Below, in pieces: positions 12,266 to 24,800 of a stretch of DNA of 64,000 bases. The position numbers and the translations under genes were made by a program. The stretch lies in contig JAHLJS010000006.1 of assembly GCA_038502445.1 (NCBI GenBank), positions 59,557,690 to 59,621,689 on the forward strand. The letters are read 5' to 3'. Source of the DNA: Eremochloa ophiuroides. Lineage: Eukaryota > Streptophyta > Magnoliopsida > Poales > Poaceae. The notes beneath the pieces were generated by a model, which was given only the letters and a program-made list of their open reading frames with translations, was not told the DNA's origin and ran no database searches. The number at the start of each line of letters is the position of its first letter. Positions within the stretch are counted from its first letter, which is position 1.

Positions 12266-13190
12266 AGGCTATAGATTGAGACAGTTTGCATGCATGGATT
12301 AATTATCCGCTCTAGTTAAATTTGGCAGTTTAGCTGGATTCATTAAGTTACCGATGTTGCTTATGTTTATCGTTTATTATTTAAAGCAATCATCAATTTG
12401 CCCGTCTTGATCCATATGCGTCAGCTTATATCTAATAGATCTATATGTTCAACGAATTATGCTTGCCATTTGTTTTATATTGATAAGATAGAATGCTTTG
12501 CACCAGCTGGTTGTATTTTGGATCTAGATTAGATACGGGTCGCACTCAAGTAATAAAATAAACATTGTCTAGATTCAAAGGTTAACGGATTTAAGTTGCA
12601 ACTTCATCATGACTGCCTCGATCCGCTCGATCTCCACTGTTACAAGATTGTGATTTAGATCTATTAGCCAGAGAGTTAAAACATTGTCTACTTTATAGGC
12701 TTGTATGTTGCCCGTATACACTGAATCGGCTGAAGTAGCCGATTTAATCTTGTTTTACATTGAGACATCTTATGGTCATGTTAGCTTGCTGTGACTACAT
12801 CTTTTATAGCATATTTCTGTCTAATGCAAGTATATGTCATCGAATTCATGTCTAAATCGGTTAACTTGAGTTGTAATGCATGTTTCGCTACAATCGGTTC
12901 ATAACATGACGGAATCGGCTTTCTAGTCGATCTCTCATTATATCGGCTCTTCGAGCCATACAGTTGGAACTATCTGGATACACCGGTTAGTTCCGCCCTG
13001 TGATTACTGATTACTATTGTTTCCTTGTCAATTGCAGGTCAGATTGACTGGCACGCTTGGGTGTACTGACACTCTCAGACCGGGTTCGAAGCTAGCTGGA
13101 TCTGCGAGAGCTCTACTGCCTTCAAGGGTCGTTTCCGGCTTCGCTGGTGTGTTGGGCTTAGGGAACCACTTTTTGCGCCAACACACTTTT

Positions 13191-13208
13191 TGGCACGCCC
13201 GGTGGGAC
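13191..13208 (+). other. Primer-binding site of Tat element
   Basis: TGGCACGCCCGGTGGGAC begins seven bases after the 5' LTR end, starts with the expected TGG and is followed by gag. I do not assign the tRNA. Confidence 0.7.
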
Positions 13209-13222
13209 ATTCACTGAAGACC

Positions 13223-15623
13223 ATGGCAAAGGGGAAGACTGCGGCAGATGGATCCACCAGGGATGATGGTATCCTCAGGGTTAGGGTCAAAGATCTCAGC
13301 GAGGAAGACGCAGCAGTGCTGAACAAGATCATTGAAGAATTCGCTGATGCCTGCCTGCTTTCATTCAGCAAGCAGCGTGATGGTTCTATAGTGAAGAAGA
13401 ATGCATTCCCAAGGTGGATCATGGATGGCCATTCTGATAAATCTGAAGAAGAGTGCAAGGCCGACCTCAAACAGATGCTGGAAGAAGCGACCTGGGAGGC
13501 CGCCTATTCAGCAGTCGGCCATCACCATAAATTCTTCCTGCAGACATTCTATAACATCATGAAGACCGTTCTCAAGCGACAGGATTGGGAGTCTCTGGGT
13601 CCAGTTTACTTCAACATACCCGCAGAAGATGCAGATCCAAAAGCAGCGGCAGGGACCTCCAATTCCTCACCGCAACTAGCCGAGCCAGCCGAAAACGCCA
13701 GTGCAAGGTGCCACTGCAGCCGGTTCGGCTCAAAAAATAGCAGCTTCTCCCAGATTATACAAAGATCATACTCCGGAGGAGCTCGCCGCTTTCATGCAGG
13801 CCACTGAGCAGACGGTGAACTCGATGAACTCGTCAACGGTGAACCCGACGGCTAGAAATACGCCGGCGGCAGACACGGCCAACCCAACTCCTGGATACCA
13901 TGAGGGGATCACATATCAAGACCTTCAGGCAGCGCCGCATCCGGGGTACGCCCAGACGCCCAACAATCAGCTGCTGGAGCAGATGAGTGCCATGCTCCGT
14001 GATACGTTCGGTTTGCAGCCGAAGACCAGAACTGGAATCAAGTATAGACATCCTTACCCCGAGTGGTACGACCGAGTGACATTGCCACCCAGGTATCGCT
14101 TGCCCGACTTATCCAAGTTCAGTGGGCAGGATGACATCACCACCATGGAACACATCAGCCGTTACCTGACCCAGCTCGGCGAAGCTTCATATGAGGTAGC
14201 TCACAGGGTCCGGCTCTTTCCGCTATCACTGACAGGGCCGGCGTTTAGCTGGTTCGCATCCATGGAGCCTGGCTCGATTCAAGGTTGGTAAGATCTAGAG
14301 ACCAAGTTCCATAATTACTTTTTCTCTGGCACCGGGGAGAAAGACATCACAGATCTCACCAACATGCGCTAGAAGCCAAATGAACTTGGATCGGCTTTCA
14401 TCAAGCGGTTCAGGGAGACCAGGAACATGTGTTACTCTTTGAACCTAAACGACAAGCAGCTCACCAAGATAGTGGTCAGTGGGTTGCTCCCACACATCCA
14501 AGAAAAACTGGTGGGCACCAACTTCAACAGCATCAGCGAGGTGACGCAGAGGGTGGCCGCATTAGAGCAGCAGGCCCAGAGCTTTAAGAAAGAATCGAAA
14601 TACAAGCAGTCGGCCTACGTCTGTAATTCCGACTCAGAGGATGGGGAGAATGAAGAAGTGGCTGCTGTTGAGCTCAAATGGGGTACAAAGCCCATGGCTG
14701 TGCCGAAGGGTAGGAGCGCGGAAGATCAATACGACTTTGACACACGTAAGCTGGACAAGCTCTTCGACCTGTTAGTCAGTGCGGGCCACATCACCTTCCC
14801 GGCGGATTACGTCAAGCCGTCTCCCGAAGATTTGCAAGGGAAACCGTTCTGCCAGTACCACGGCCTTACCTCACACTCCACAAACAACTGCCGCAATTTC
14901 AAAGCAGCAATCCAGAATGCTATTAGGCGCGGCCTGTTGAAATTTGAGGCCCCTCCCAAGGGAAAGATGAAGATCGACAAATTCACATTCCCGAAGGGGC
15001 AGAACATGGTCCAGGATCGCAAATCCTCTGACCAAAGTAAAGGTGTTAACCTCCAAACGGGCCAAGAAGAACTCCTCAGTGATACCGATGCACAAATCAC
15101 AGCTGAGGAGCTAGCGCTGATCAAAGGAAAGAGGGAGCAGAATCAGAGGCAGCTGGAGCAGGGAGAGTCCAGCGGCACCAAGAGCAGGAGGCCCACGCAC
15201 CAGCACCTTCTGAACAAGTGGCGGCGACAGAAAGAGAAAGATCATCAGAGGCAGCTGCAGCACGAAGAAGAGGAGTACCACAGGTGGCTCCGCGAGAAAG
15301 AAGAGGCGCGCTATCGCAAAGAAATGGCTCGCCACCGGGAAGGTGAGGAGGATCACTGGCATTGCCCATTCTTCCGACACTGCTGGAACGAAGGCTTGAG
15401 ACTGCCAACGCTGCGCAACTGTCTAGAATGCAGCGATCAGTACCGAGAATACAGGCAGTCCCAGGTCAACCACCGGTCCGTGCACCAGAGGCTGGGGAGC
15501 CCCCATAGCCCGCGGGATCGGCGTGAAAAAAGGGACCTGCGCGATCGGCTTGATGAGGCGGTAGTTGAACGCCTGACAGCCGGTTTGGCAACAGAACCAG
15601 TGGTGCCCGGGGGATCTAACTAG
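13223..15623 (+). pseudogene. gag: Tat gag (broken)
   Basis: Gag forms the particle that packages element RNA. The likely start is the ATG at 13223, after the primer site. A retrotransposon gag domain lies around 14090-14440 (LPPRYRLPDLSKFSGQDD at its start). A zinc-binding segment FCQYHGLTSHSTNNC of the type seen in Tat/Athila gag lies near 14850-14890, and a charged Arg/Glu/Gln-rich tail ends at 15623. A frameshift near 13710 moves the reading frame, and two in-frame stops (TAA at 14289, TAG near 14370) interrupt the gag domain. Downstream the same frame stays open for ~400 codons, so decay is recent compared with domain conservation. Confidence 0.88.
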
Positions 15624-15639
15624 AAGCCAAAGTCGCCGG

Positions 15640-16419
15640 GTGCAGCGGCTTAGGAACAGGGAGCTCCAGGCTGAGGGGCGCGCCAAACAGGTGTGGCGCG
15701 AGAAGCCTTCACAAAATAATGAAAAGGCTGTAGCCGATGCACAGATGGTGTTTGTACTACCTGCAGAGTTCAGAGCCAAGAAGTACGATACCGATTCCGA
15801 CTCAGACGATTCGGGATCAGAAGAAGGAGTGGCCAAGTTAGTGCTTGCACAGCAAGGTACTTTCGATAAGCCGGCCAAGAATCGACATCTGAAGGCTCTC
15901 TATCTCAAAGGATATGTCGACGGCATGCCTATGACGAAGATGCTGGTGGACGGTGGCGCCACTGTCAATCTCATGCCCTACACTACATTCCGCAAGCTAG
16001 GCAAGGGTCCCGATGATCTAATAGAAACCGATCTGATGCTCAAGGATTTCAGGGGCAATTCTTCCAACACTCGGGGGGCAATCAACGTCGAGCTGACAGT
16101 GGGGAAGAAGACACTGCTTACTACCTTTTTCGTGATCGACAGTAAAGGTGCCTACAGCTTGCTGCTCGAACGCGACTGGATTCATGCCAACTGCTGCGTG
16201 CCATCCACCATGCATCAGTGTCTCATTCAGTGGCATGGCGATGAGGTCGAAGTGGTCCCGGCCGACGACCCAGTCAGCGTGGCGACGGCGGATGCCACAT
16301 ACTGGGAAGCTGGGGATCATGATTGTTTCTCTGGCAAGGCATGGGAAGGAGGCTCCATCAAGGCCAGCGATGAGAGTCAACAGCCGATCAGGGCAATCGG
16401 CTCTGAGTCTTTTTATTAA
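15640..16419 (+). pseudogene. Tat retropepsin-like protease region of pol
   Basis: Aspartic protease that would process Gag-Pol. The catalytic region is MLVDGGATVNLMPYTTF, near residues 105-121, with DGG in place of the usual DSG/DTG, followed by a retropepsin-like LLLERDWIH segment. An acidic stretch (DTDSDSDDSGSEE) precedes it. It is in a different frame from gag. TAA at 16417-16419 separates it from the RT, which continues in the same frame. Confidence 0.8.
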
Positions 16420-17965
16420 ATGGAGAATCCGATCGACGGCACAGAGGGTAAGTTGGGGCAAGGATTCACGTCGGTCGACAAGCTCGAAGAAGTGGATGTT
16501 GGACCCGGCGACAGGCCAAGGCCGACGTTTATTGCCACCGATTTAGACCCAGAATTCAGGCAGGAGCTGATTCAACTGCTGAAGGAGTACAAAGATTGCT
16601 TCGCCTGGGAATATTATGAGATGCCTAGATTGGACAAATCTATTGTTGAGCACAGGCTACCTATCAAGCCAGGGTTTTGGCCACACAAGCAGCCTCCACG
16701 TCGTTTTAGAGAGGACGCTCTACCCGACATTAAGGCCGAAATCACGAGGCTATTAGAAGCCAAGTTCATTCGAGCTTGCCGATATGCCGAGTGGATATCG
16801 AACATCGTCCCCGTGTACAAGAAAAATGGTATATTGCGAGTCTGTATTGACTTCAGGGATTTAAATAGAGCTACACCGATGGATGGCTACCCTATGCCAA
16901 TAGCCTGATATGTTAGTAGACTCGGCTGCTGGGCACCAGGTTATTAGCTTTATGGATGGCAATGCTGGTTATAATCAAATTTTTATGGCTGATGAGGACA
17001 TCCCGAAGACCGCCTTCAGGTGCCCTAGGTGCGCTTGGTTTGTTTGAATGGGTGGTCATGACGTTTGGTTTGAAGAATGCCGGTGCAACCTATCAGAGAG
17101 CTATGAATTATATATTTCACAAGTTGATCGGCAAAATTATTGAAATCTATATAGATGACGTGGTGGTGAAATCCAAGAGCAATAAAGATCACCTGGCCGA
17201 TTTGAGGGCCACTCTGGAGTGCACAAGGAGACATGGTTTGAAGATGAATCCTAATAAGTGTGCGTTCGGCGTGTCGGCTGGTGAATTTCTGGGATTCATG
17301 GTCCACCGCAAAGGGATAGAGATCGGCGGCAAGAGTAAGAAGGCGATCGATGAACTTGTACCTCCAACCAACAAGAAGGAATTGCAGTCTTTGCTTGGTA
17401 AGATTAACTTTATCAGAAGGTTCATCGCCAACTTATCAGAGAAGGTGCTGCCGTTCTCGCCATTGTTGAAGCTTAAAAATGATCAAGAGTTCAAATGGGG
17501 TGACGTGCAACAGAAGGCTTTTGACGAAATCAGAGAATACATGAAGACTCCCCCTGTCTTAGTACCGCCACGGACAGGGAGGCCTTTTAAGTTGTACGTG
17601 ACGGCCGAAAGCCATACTATTGGATCGGCCCTTTTTCAAGAGTTTGAAGGGAAAGAGAGAGCAGTTTTCTACCTGAGTAGGCAGCTCCTTGATCCTGAGA
17701 CAAGATACACACCGACTGAGAAGTTGTGCTTGTGCCTATTCTACTCATGCACCAAGTTGAGGCACTACCTGCTTGCCTCGGAGTGTGTGGTGGTGTCCAA
17801 GGAGGATGTCATCAAGCACATGCTTTCGATGCCTATTCTAAATGGTCGGATCGGCAAATGGATCCTGGCGCTCTCAGAGTTTGACTTGAGGTTCGAATCG
17901 GCTAAGACAGTCAAAGGCCAGGCGATAACCGATTTCATCACGCAGCATCACGGAGGATCGGTTAA
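16420..17965 (+). pseudogene. Tat reverse transcriptase and first RNase H (broken)
   Basis: RT copies element RNA into DNA. The N-terminal fingers (residues such as CIDFRDLNRATPMDGYPMP) end at a frameshift at about 16908; a second shift lies near 17025. The palm motif is YIDD near 17147-17158, equivalent to YVDD/YIDD of gypsy RTs. The connection and first RNase H follow (FKLYVTAESHTIGSALFQE near 17590). The usual catalytic Asp is Ala here (VTAES), as commonly seen in Tat elements where this domain is a remnant and a second RNase H takes over. Confidence 0.9.
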
Positions 17966-17984
17966 TATAGCGGATATAGCGCCA

Positions 17985-18370
17985 TGGACTATATTCTTCG
18001 ACGGCTCTTCGTGTAAGCAAGGTGGTGGCGCCAGAGTAGTGCTCATCTCGCCGCGGGGTGTGCGTTTTGAGTATGCTTTCCAGATCGGGCCGATTGTCAC
18101 AAACAATCAGGCTGAATATGAAGCCTGCGCGGAAAGGTTTTCAGCTTCTACATGAAGCAAAAGCCGATGCAGTTGAAGTATTTGGCGATTCACAACTAGT
18201 CATCAACCAATTGCTCGGCTTGTATGAATGTAAAGACGAGATACTCAGAGGCTACTATGATCAGTGCCAGGCTCTCATCAAGAAGTTCATGACGGTATCT
18301 CTCTGTCACATCTCCAGGGCCCAGAACCAGGAAGCTAATCGGCTGGCGCAGAATGCGTCAGGTTATCGGC
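17985..18370 (+). pseudogene. Second (archaeal-type) RNase H of Tat pol
   Basis: Catalytic positions are visible in FFDGSS (Asp), NNQAEYEA (Glu) and VFGDSQLVI (Asp); the fourth position reads QEANRLAQ. This extra domain defines Tat/Ogre elements. A frameshift near 18130 splits it: the first half ends in one frame at 18155, the second continues in another from about 18135. Confidence 0.85.
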
Positions 18371-18479
18371 CGATGCAGGAGATTTGTAATAGCGAGCAAT
18401 CAGCTGATGACTGGAGGGGCGAGATAGCAGGTTACCTGGCAAATCCTTCACAACGGGTCAGCAGAAAGCTAAGGTACAA

Positions 18480-19701
18480 AGCCACCAAGTACGTGTTGCT
18501 GGATGGTCAGTTGTATTACAAGACTGTTGAAGGAGTTCTACTCAAATGCTTGGAGGCAGAGGAATCAGTGAAGCTGATGAGCGAAGTACACGATGGAGTC
18601 TGCGGTGCACATCAATCAACTCACAAGATGAAGTGGATCATCAGGAGGACTGGTTACTATTGGCCTACGATGCTGGAAGATAGTTTCAAATATTATAAAG
18701 GGTGTCAAGAATGCCAAAAGTTCAGAAATATACAAAAGTCTCCAGCCTCTGCTATGAATCCCATAATCAAGCCATGGCCGTTTAGAGGATGGGGTATCGA
18801 TCTAATCGGCCAAATCTACCCACCATCGAGTAAGGGTCACAAATGGATCCTGGTGGCGACTGATTACTTCACCAAGTGGGTAGAAGCCATTCCTTTGAGG
18901 AACTGCCACTTCAGCTGACGTGATCGAATTTGTAAAGGAGCACATTATTTACAGGTTTGGCATACCTTAGACGATCACAACCGATCAGGGGACAATGTTC
19001 ACTTCAGAGGAGTTTATGACCTTTGCCAACGACATGGGTATCAAGATTTATAATTCATCGCCGTATTATGCCCAAGCCAACGGACAAGCTGAAGCCTCCT
19101 AATAAAATTTTGATCATGGTCATCAAGAAAAAGATTGTGCAGAACCCCAAAAAATGGTATTTGCATCTGAGCGAGGCACTATGGGCATATCGCATGGCAC
19201 AGCATGGATCGATCAAGGCTTCACCTTATGAGCTAGTCTATGGACACGCTGCCGTCTTGCCGTGGCAGATTCAGTCTGAGACACGGCGTGTCACGTTGCA
19301 AAATAAGCTTACAGCCGGTGAATACAAAGACATTATGATGGACAGTTTAGAAGATTTGCACTGTCATCGGCTTAGGGCTTTGGAATACATTGAAAAGAAC
19401 AAGGTACGGGTGGCCAAGTATTACAACACTAAGGTAAGAAGCAAGAGCTTCACTGAGTCAGAGCTAGTATGGAAAGTCATTCTGCCTATTGGTACAAAAG
19501 ATAGCCGATTCGGTAAATGGTCGCCAAACTGGGAAGACCCTGTATCGGGTGGTGGAATGCGCCCCGGGTAATGCTTACATCCTTGAAGATTTAGAAGGAC
19601 AGAGATTCGCCAGAGCCATCAATGGAAAGCATCTGAAGAAGTACTACCCTAGTATCCCAATTGGGGGGGGTGATAGCCGATTCGTGCGAATCTGGCTCTA
19701 A
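18480..19701 (+). pseudogene. Tat integrase (broken)
   Basis: Integrase inserts the cDNA into the genome. An HHCC zinc site is seen (His in EVHDGVCGAH, Cys in GCQECQKF, about 18583-18720), followed by the DDE core: first Asp in GWGIDLIG (~18800), second Asp in TTDQGTMFTSEEF (~18985), Glu in ANGQAEAS (~19085). Breaks: frameshift near 18905, stop TAG near 18969, shifts near 19085 and 19545. The C-terminal piece ends with HLKKYYPS near 19665. Confidence 0.88.
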
Positions 19702-19939
19702 CAGCCGATGCCGTGCAAGCGGGTCGCCTTCAGGACAAAAATGGCCGACATCGTAGTAACGAGTCGCCCTTAGCACAAAAATGAAATACCCTCGATGGGG
19801 TGTAACAGCCGATGCGATAAGCATCGCCTTTAGAGCAAGAATAAAGCAAAATATACAGTCTTGCAAATTGGATTGTTTCGGGCATAACGAGTTCAGAAGT
19901 ATCATATACATTAGAATGCCTAATACAATCTAGTTTGGA
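19702..19939. other. Pol 3' spacer with repeated AGCCGAT words
   Basis: No gene. Two ~60 bp lines share GGCCGA/AGCCGATGC, CGAGTCGCC.TTAG and ACAAAAATG, indicating a short diverged duplication at about 19690-19850. Confidence 0.5.
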
Positions 19940-21179
19940 TTATTGACGCCGTCCCAGATCACGTCCTCGGCGTCGACTGGACACAGAGAGACCGTCGGCA
20001 TGAGGGACGAAAGCGGCCATCAGCGTGCCGAGCTCCTCCATGTCTTGGCCCTGCCTGGATCCCCGGTTCGACGTTCTCCAGCACGATGCCGGAGTTGATC
20101 TAGGCGGCGGCCAGAGCTCCCGCGGCACCGTGACGGACGCCGCTCATCGCCACCTGGCGGACGCGGTGGTGCACGTCCGCAAGCTGCTCCACCTGTGTTT
20201 GCCCCCACGCGTGCAGGACGTCGGTGACGCTCGCCGCAGCCACGCGCAGTTCATGCAGCTGCACTGTCAGAGCTGCATAAACAAGGAAGATCAGTGTTGG
20301 AAACGAGCCGTGCACATCCTTGGACAAAGCGAGAGATTACCTGTCACGGCGGCCTGCGACTCCGCGAGGTTGGCCTGCGCCTCCGCCAAATCAATGCTAG
20401 CGGCAACGAGCACGACGGCCTAGTCCTCGTTCTCCTTGTCCAGCCGGCCGGCCTCTTTGGTAGCCTCGGAGTAGAGGTTGCGGTACCGCACCATCTCATG
20501 GTGTAAGTGGCTGGCCGTCGGCGGCGGTGTAGGAGTCGCGGGAAGTCGAAGATGACTCCGAGTTCGATTCCGCTCCGGAGGTGGTGCTGCGAGCCGGAGC
20601 GTGAGGGAGATTCGGTTGTGGCGCCGTGCGACGCACCGAGGAACTGGCGCCGATCGGTGCACCGGAAGGAAGATGGAGCGGGGGACGTTGGCTGAAAGGA
20701 ACCGTCAGATCAGGCACCCAGATATAGCCAGATTTAAAGAACGGCGAAAAGGGAGAATAAGATACCTGCTATGGACTCCCCGTCCGCTGACTTGCATCAT
20801 ACGCCTGATTGGAGCCCTTACAGGAGCAGAGGGCCCGGCGGCGTCGCCAGCGGCGGAGGTTTCCGGGGCGGCCGTCCCAGTTGCAGGAACGGCGTCACCA
20901 TCCGCCGGGGCTGCCCGAGGAGGATCAGCGCCGGGGGCAGGGGTGTTCAGGCCGGCTAAGGAGCCAGCAATGCCGCTGACGAAAGATGGCTGGTGACTGC
21001 AGAAACGGATCAAATCAGATAGAAACAGCGAGGAGATGGTAGGCTGACGGTTGAACTTACCCTAATGTCTGCTCGATTCGGGCGACGCTGGCCCAGATGC
21101 GGCGGATGCTCCGTTCCATCTCATCGCCGTCGGCGGGCTCAGACGCCGGGCGCTTCCCACGGTCTCCATCGCCGGGCAT
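19940..21179 (-). pseudogene. Antisense gene 1 of Tat element (4 exons, unknown function, broken)
   Basis: Not recognised as a known family. Four minus-strand exons are inferred from consensus splice sites: 21179-21061, 20996-20822, 20691-20341 and 20272-19940. The ATG at 21179 opens MPGDGDRGKRPASEPADGDE, and exons 1 and 2 join in frame through GGT. The product would be Ala/Pro-rich, then helical (HHEMVRYRNLYSEATKEAG). Exon 3 needs a frame change to reach the helical part, and there are in-frame stops in exon 3 (after KENED) and exon 4 (TAG near 20100). It is convergent with pol. Antisense accessory genes are typical of Tat elements; their function is unknown. Confidence 0.6.
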
Positions 21180-21479
21180 GGTCGTGAATAAGGATTGAGA
21201 GAGCGGAAGCGAAGTGGATACAAGGAGGTGGCCGGGAGAGTTGGTCAGCGAGACGGATACGATGGCGTGTGATATTGCCTCAAGTCTGCCAACTATTTAT
21301 AAGGCAACACGGGCACCGAGGCGGTTTCTTTGGGAAGTGAGACGGCACGGCGGAATTTTAGGTTGCAGTTAATTCGCGTTTCTTGAATCCGGAACAGTTG
21401 CCAAATCGGGGAGACGAAACGCCGCCATCAATGGTCGCACGCCGATCGGCTTTTTTGGGTCAGGCTCTTTAGCCGATCC

Positions 21480-21690
21480 TATTGTGAGTACCCACAAGCC
21501 GATTCGTGATGAATCTGGCTGAGGGGTTAATTCTAAAGGAAAGCCGAACAAAGCCGATGCTAAGAGGCACGCCCGAAAGCCGATTCGTATGCAGAATGAG
21601 TCAGGCTGATTAATTGATTCTAAGGTACAAAGCAGGTCCGAAAGCCGATTCGCATGCAGAAATATATCAGGCTGGACAAAGTCAGTTCGA
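21480..21690. repeat. Imperfect repeats around AGCCGATTCG
   Basis: Three or four degenerate units contain AGCCGATTCGyATGCAGAA and TCAGGCTG at ~75-90 bp spacing. They lie between the two antisense genes, in the promoter of antisense gene 1 or the 3' flank of the PMD gene. Confidence 0.65.
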
Positions 21691-21825
21691 AATAAAACAA
21701 AGCCAGTATTAAGGTGTAAAATCTATGGCAGATCAGGCTAAATTGTCAAATTCGGGGTGAAACAGCACGACGACAGAGTTGCAAATAGAAAAAAGAAAAA
21801 CATGCCAAGCAGTACACCCATCATG

Positions 21826-24800
21826 TTACAAAGTTAATAAGGATCGAATCAGTTCTACTAATTCAGCATGGAGGGCGTGGCCTGCCTTCAACAATTGTTG
21901 ATCTCGGTTTTCAGTGAACTGCAACAGGTTTAGGCGTTGGCAAGTCTTCCTGCCTGCAACGACCAAGCTGCTGATTTCCTTCTTTTTCTGGGAGAGCTCG
22001 ATCGTGCTGGTGGAGATGGTGATTTCGCGCTCATTGATAGCCGACTCAACTGCTTCCAGTTCTTTTCTCAGCTGGTCTCGTCTTGTTTTCAATGTCTCCA
22101 GCTCTGTTTCGGCCGTGCTGATGGAAGATTTGAGCAGCCTGGCTCGATCGGCTAATCCGGTGGCCTCTTGTCTGTTGATCGATTTGTTGCTCCTCAGCTG
22201 TTCAAGCTTTGCCAGGTTATTGTGAGCATTGATAATCCCTGATGCTGTAACTTTAAGATCATCAAGTCTTTGCAGGGATTTCAAGGCTGACAGATTGGGT
22301 TGCTGCTGGACAAGTTCTATTATTTGATCGATCAGTCCAGAATTTGAGGCCAGAGCAACCAGATCACCCTCTAGATGGGGTAGCAGTGCACTTAGCCGAT
22401 TATTGAAATCTGGCTCTGAAAGTCTCTCGGAGGAGGAGGCCAGTTCGTCTCTATCACAGAACTCTTCTATGTCGAATGAATAGCCAGGAGACAAAGGCTT
22501 CGGTGCCTACAGTACATACATTCCCTCATCAGAAAAGGTACAATATAGATTGATTGTTTTCTGGCAGAGATGGATACCTGAATGAGGCCTGAAGGTTGTA
22601 GGGTTGATGCCGATGCTATTTGTTCGACTAAGGCAGTTGTGTCTTTTGCGGCATGCGGATCCTCGGTTGTCACTGCCTTGGGTAGTTGGGTTTCTGCAAA
22701 CCAGAAGTAAGAGCAGTATGAAAGCAAGGATAATTGCTAACAGCAGAATATGAGTTACCTGAGTTCCTCTCAGAGGGCAATTCCTCTTCTTAAAGGTTCG
22801 TCCCAGACTTCTTCAGAAGAGCTTTTCGGCTGTATTTTTGAAAAGAAGATTTGGTCAATCAGGACATTTAAGAAAGAAAAGCCCAATGAGTAGTACCTGA
22901 GTTTTGGCTCCTTCTTAATGGATCCCTTCTTCTTGAGCAGCTGATTCCTCATGGCCGGTAGATTCTGGTGGTTCTTCGGCCTGTTTCTCTCCTAAGGTAC
23001 CTTGAGTTGGTTGAGGATTCACCTGACAGAAAGCCGATTTAAGAGTCGAAGCGTACTGCAGTAAAGGAAGATGCTACTGGGTACCTGAACTTTTCTTATC
23101 GAATGGCGTTTCTTGGGAGCTTGCTTTTGAAGCTGAGATGCAGCTGGCCGTTTTGAAGCAGAAGGGGAGGTCAGTACAGCAGGGCCTAGCATTAGTTGTC
23201 TCAGCGTCGGTGCTCGGGAGCCTAGCCTCGCTGTCGGACAAGGAGGATAATATTCCACTCGCTCTGGTGGATTGGATGATGGGTCCTGCGAGAAATATCT
23301 GTTAAGTAACATGTTTGAATAAAGCCGTTTTTATTGGAATCAGCTGAGAACACTTACTGCTCTGGGAGATTGGAAGTTTGGGTCCAGGGCTCTGCATTTG
23401 TCGTGGACAGTTTGGAAGAACAAGTGAGCGTGCCATTGTTGCCACCAATCGTCAAAACTCTGATGAGCGATGCAGATTTGATTCCACGGCTTCGGCGAAA
23501 ATGTGGGCAGGTTTGCTCCGAGTTGAAAAATTCTGCTAGCCTGAAGGTGCTCTGTAATGTTCTCCCTGGGTTTCAAGGTATTCAAAAAAGGGAGCCGAGG
23601 GGGCAATTGGCCGAAACCTAGCTGTCTCGCTGCTATGTTTGGGTGATAGAATTCATAAGAAGGATAGCTAGTTGCCTTGCCGCTTGCGCTCCGAAGGTGG
23701 TTGAAGTCTGCTGGCAAGGCACAGGGTTTGATGATTGCGTTCAAGATGCTGATAGCCTCGTCATCAGAACACCCATTGTTGAATTTGAAGCTGGAGGGCG
23801 CTGGAAATTCATCTTCATCTTCGTAGGGGAACCAGGTAGTAACATTTGGTCCCAAGCCCCTGTATAATGTTTCCAGCATATTGCCCTTTGAGGTTGGGAT
23901 GGTTATGGCAGAAGCAGCTTCACCAAAACTTTGACAGCCTCTGGTTTTTGGATCCTCCTCTTCTGAATACTTGGTGGATGGAAAGTTAAGGCCCTAGGAG
24001 TTGTGTCCTTACCAGCTTATGCAGATACAGGTTGAGCCATAACTGTACTAGCCACCAAGGGCCTGTTATGCATTGCACTTCTTCACCTATAATTAAGGAA
24101 CTGAATACCCGGCTCATAAGCCTGTATGCTGCACCCAACAATAGTTTGCTCAGGGGGATGGAGTGCCCTTGAGCCAGTTTTTCTGCTAAGACCCGATAAG
24201 GATATGCTGGCCCGGCAGTGGCACCACAGAACACGAACCTCTCAAGCCACATGGTCAAGAATGCGACGTGTTCTTTCTCGCTGACAGAAGAGGAGTTTTT
24301 CTGATGGTGTTGAATATAGCCACTCCACCTGTTGTATGTGTCCAGCTTCGGGAAGTACGGGTCCTTCTTGCCACTGGAGCGGAGATCCCAGAAATCATAT
24401 GATCCAGTAATCTGAAGCCCGGTGAGCATATAGATATCGCCCAGGGTAATGGTTTTTGGACCGTCTCCGAACACGAAAGCATTCAAGGAGTTGGACCAAA
24501 AATGACTGGCAGCAATCAGGAGCGGCTCATTCCTTGCCATCTCTGATAATGATAGGTCAAGACATTGGCTCAGATGGTGCATCTCCCAGTCCGCGCGCTT
24601 CTTCGCCGCGACGCGACGGAACCAGTTCCTCCACCCAGCAGCGCTTGGCCAGTTTCTGAAAGATTTGGCCCAAGAAGAGGCGCCCATCATGGAGCTTCGG
24701 AATGGGAACTGGTTGGTTTCTTGAATGATGAAGTCTTTGGGGATCGGATCACCCATCGGGCCCAGATAGTAGGTATCGGGGATGTCCTTCAGTGGAATCA

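Larger units (their letters stand above)
11505..13183 (+). repeat. 5' LTR of Tat element (1679 bp)
   Basis: Starts TGTTAACACC and ends GCGCCAACA. It contains a TATA box, a leader with five GTCATCCGGTGGAC-like motifs, and many copies of AATCGGC/GCCGATT words. Confidence 0.93.
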
